Part shown: in pieces, positions 62,001 to 64,000 of the stretch | Layout of the letters: each line of letters starts with the position of its first letter | How positions within the stretch are numbered: the first letter of the stretch is position 1 | From: Phytoseiulus persimilis | Lineage: Eukaryota; Arthropoda; Arachnida; Mesostigmata; Phytoseiidae | DNA length: 64,000 nucleotides | Reading direction: 5' to 3' | NCBI GenBank assembly: GCA_037576195.1 | Contig: CM075101.1 | Location: forward strand, 50,964,001 to 51,028,000 | Program-made: the position numbers and the translations under genes | The notes under the pieces: model-generated | What the model was told of the DNA's origin: nothing | The model's input: only the letters and a program-made list of their open reading frames with translations | Database searches by the model: none

Positions 62001-62611
62001 ACCGAGAAACTTCGAGAGTCAACCGATCGAATTTCGAAGTATGAGATTCGAACACGGATAGGATCCTGCTCAAATGCCCGGAGACTCCGGATTTTTAAGC
62101 TCAGAGTCTGTGAGGAGGGCGAACGTTCGTTCCAATCTTTCAGTCGAGAGGTCAGCTCTACGCGTCCTCTTTGCATTCCCGCCTGTAACTCCCCAGGTGA
62201 GCCGAATTCGGAAAATCTGCTGATGGCATAGAGTTCGCAGGAATGTCCGAGCTAGCCGACTTCGGAGTGAGCGGGTCGATCCGACTCTTTACTTTTCGAC
62301 GAAAAACTCAATTTTCCAGGGGAAAAAAAACGGTCGGATCGATCGAGCAACTCCGTGGTTGGCTAGTTTGGACCAATCTCAGAACAATTCCGAATTCGGC
62401 TTCCCCAAGGAGATACGGGTCGAATGCATCGAGGATGCGCTTTGTTAAGGGTCTAACTTTTGACGTCAAGGTCGAAACGATCGGCTGTCCTCCTCACAGA
62501 TCCTGAGCTGAGAGTCTGGGAAGGCCGGGCGTTTGAGCAGCATCCTGCGTCCCGCGTTGAAGCTGACACTTCCGAATCCGATCGGTTGACTCCCGAAATC
62601 TCTCGTTCGGC
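62001..62611. repeat. Inverted-repeat pair, arms ~120 bp, loop ~360 bp
   Basis: The left arm (62001-62121) and right arm (62485-62611) are inverted copies. Shared blocks include CCGA-GAGA-TTCG, AGTCAACCGATCG, TTCG-AAGT, ATCCTGCTCAAA-GCCCGG, AGCTCAG and TCTGTGAGGAGG. The arms are diverged, roughly three quarters identical by eye. The loop has no recognised content. This could be a terminal-inverted-repeat element, two opposed copies of one repeat, or a source of hairpin RNA. Confidence 0.7.
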
Positions 62612-63660
62612 TTTTTAGAGGAAGTATGAAGTAAAGGAAAGTCATTTTCTCCGGCCGCTCTGAAGACTGCATCTCTCGACCCATTCAAGCGAGGAAAAGC
62701 TGCGCCACGCTTCCAGCTATGGAAAATGATTCAGAATCGGATTAATTCTCACTGAGCAATGAGCAATGACGACCCTGAACAGTGGTGGAAGTGTTTGTTT
62801 GGTTTTACTTCCTCATATAATTCGTTATGAACCAAACGTTGAACGTGAATGGAACGTTGGGATGAAGGGGGGATGTTTGGGAGCGGAGGGCTCAAGACTC
62901 TGCCTCAGATCCCGAGCTCTTGCGTCGGAGACAGCGAGTCCAAGGTTTGGTGGACTGGATGGTTTGTGAGAGCGGACAGCCAGAGACCTTGCTCCAGAAA
63001 CTTGTCTGGAGAGAGCAACTCGGCGAAGAGGCACCAAAGAACGGATGAATTCCTCTGGGCGGTCAAGATACCATGAACCGAATTGTGTTCGCTGCCATTA
63101 TGCTTCATATTATGACCATGGTGACCATCGTCGTGTAAACGTCAGGGGAATGGACGCGACACGTGGGTCCTGTGGTGCAGTGGAGTTGAGGGGTGAGCCA
63201 CACGGGATGTGTTGTTCAGGCGGCAAAGTTGAATCGCCAGGCCTGCAATCATCACTCGAACCTGTGGAGCGAACATCCGTCGGTACCATTCATGACAGAC
63301 ATCATTCTGTCCCCATACAGCTCACGCGTCGATCCATTCGCGAATAAGTTCATGGAGGTTTTTCGTTCGTACAGGGAAATCTTGCGCCCCGCATGGACAA
63401 TTAGTGCCCGATAGGCGCCTCGACTCCACCTCCTTTAGGTCTTATCGACTCATCAGTGGCTCTCGCCGGTTCGGAGCCAGTTTTGCATTCTTCTCCCAGA
63501 GAACATTCATCCGTTCAGGTTCCCAAGCCCCTCGGTAAGCATTGGCTCACGACAACGACATCTCCCCCTTCCGTATTTTTTCAGTATGTGCTTCTCGAAT
63601 CCGACACTTAACTGCTTCTTCGGGTGTTCCTGAAGCTCTTCTTGTAACTTGTAATCGTAG
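62612..63660. other. Stretch without a recognised gene
   Basis: Only short overlapping frames are present. On the minus strand, 63572-63561 reads GGAAGGGGGAGA followed by TGTCG at 63560. This resembles the polypurine-tract/LTR-start junction of the gypsy element at 741, but no second LTR was found. Confidence 0.35.
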
Positions 63661-63676
63661 AAGGTCCCTCTCATGG

Positions 63677-63776
63677 TGTCTCGTAGATGGTCTCCTAGGC
63701 ACTTGTGGACACTCGTAGACGGTCTCGTGGACTCTCGAAGACGATCTTGTAGGCTCTCGTAGACAGTCGTAGAGAT
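63677..63776. repeat. Degenerate short tandem repeat, unit about 10-12 bp
   Basis: About nine imperfect units of the type TCTCGTAGACGG follow one another (TCTCGTAGATGG, TCTCGTGGAC, TCTCGAAGACGA, TCTCGTAGACAG and variants). On the minus strand the frame through it gives a repeating Ser/Leu/Arg/Glu pattern. Confidence 0.7.
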
Positions 63777-63786
63777 CAAACCCTGA

Positions 63787-63830
63787 AAAGTTTGATCAGA
63801 TCGACCCAAAACAACCCCTATAGACTCTTG
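63787..63830. repeat. Single unit of the dispersed minisatellite
   Basis: The sequence AGTTTGATCAGATCGACCC, followed by ACAACCCC and TAGACTCTTGA, matches one unit of the 57446-57752 array in the same orientation. The end of the window (63831-64000) is A-rich and holds nothing recognised. Confidence 0.6.
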
Positions 63831-64000
63831 ATTTTTTTTACTCACTTACTGAGGGTGAGCCCTATTATTCACAAAAGGAACTGTGAGTGTGAAAAGAAGG
63901 AAAATGATAATGGGAAGAAATAGAAGAGCCATAGGAAGAAAATGAATTTACGCACGACCCAGAAGAATGGAAGCTGGATGGTCAGATGGATGCCAAAACC

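Noticed and set aside
1-64000. CRISPR array, bacterial operon, rRNA or snRNA genes
   Set aside because: No regularly spaced direct repeats with unique spacers, no ribosome-binding-site-led gene runs, and no conserved rRNA or snRNA segments were seen; the content is that of an animal nuclear genome.

Overview
The window reads as repeat-rich, gene-poor nuclear DNA of an invertebrate animal, most likely an arthropod. The evidence is a Ty3/gypsy LTR element, a Mos1-like mariner, a BED-finger hAT transposase of the ZBED5/FAM200 type and a tRNA-derived SINE. Base composition looks balanced, close to half G+C by eye. A mite or tick would fit, but that is a guess and no single sequence here proves it. 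I found no complete host protein-coding gene, rRNA, intact tRNA or CRISPR array.

Layout. A gypsy-type element lies at 468-5219 on the minus strand, with 273-bp LTRs and a 4-bp target duplication; it is a broken fossil but recent. From 9019 to about 11588 lies a decayed hAT region with a minus-strand transposase pseudogene and an internal ~200-bp tandem duplication. From 18148 to 21082 three DNA elements sit close together: a worn hAT-like non-autonomous copy (18148-18706), a mariner with both terminal repeats and its TA target (18855-20139), and an unclassified 609-bp element with terminal inverted repeats (20474-21082). A second inverted-repeat element lies at 29499-30309. A well-preserved second copy of the hAT-like non-autonomous family, with an 8-bp target duplication, lies at 48594-49036. 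A 44-47-bp minisatellite array lies at 57446-57752, a tRNA-derived SINE at 60036-60275 (minus) and an inverted-repeat pair at 62001-62611.

The most unusual theme is one minisatellite family (core roughly GTGATTCCGGGATCGATCTGACCATAC) that recurs at five places. At 20.7 kb it lies inside a terminal-inverted-repeat element, and at 29.5/30.3 kb it forms part of the inverted arms. This suggests that a mobile DNA element family carries and spreads the array.

The long stretches between these elements (5.2-9.0, 11.6-18.1, 21.1-29.5, 30.3-48.6, 49.0-57.4 kb) hold many open frames of 100-300 codons, often overlapping on both strands. This is what stop-poor, CG-containing sequence gives by chance, and none shows a protein family I can name with confidence. 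Three weak host-gene candidates are recorded: a possible first coding exon at 33690-33387 (minus) ending in a GTAAGT donor, a 45-codon frame at 36882-37019 with a good Kozak context, and a 230-codon frame at 26378-27070 with a partial EF-hand-like motif. All need transcript or homology evidence.
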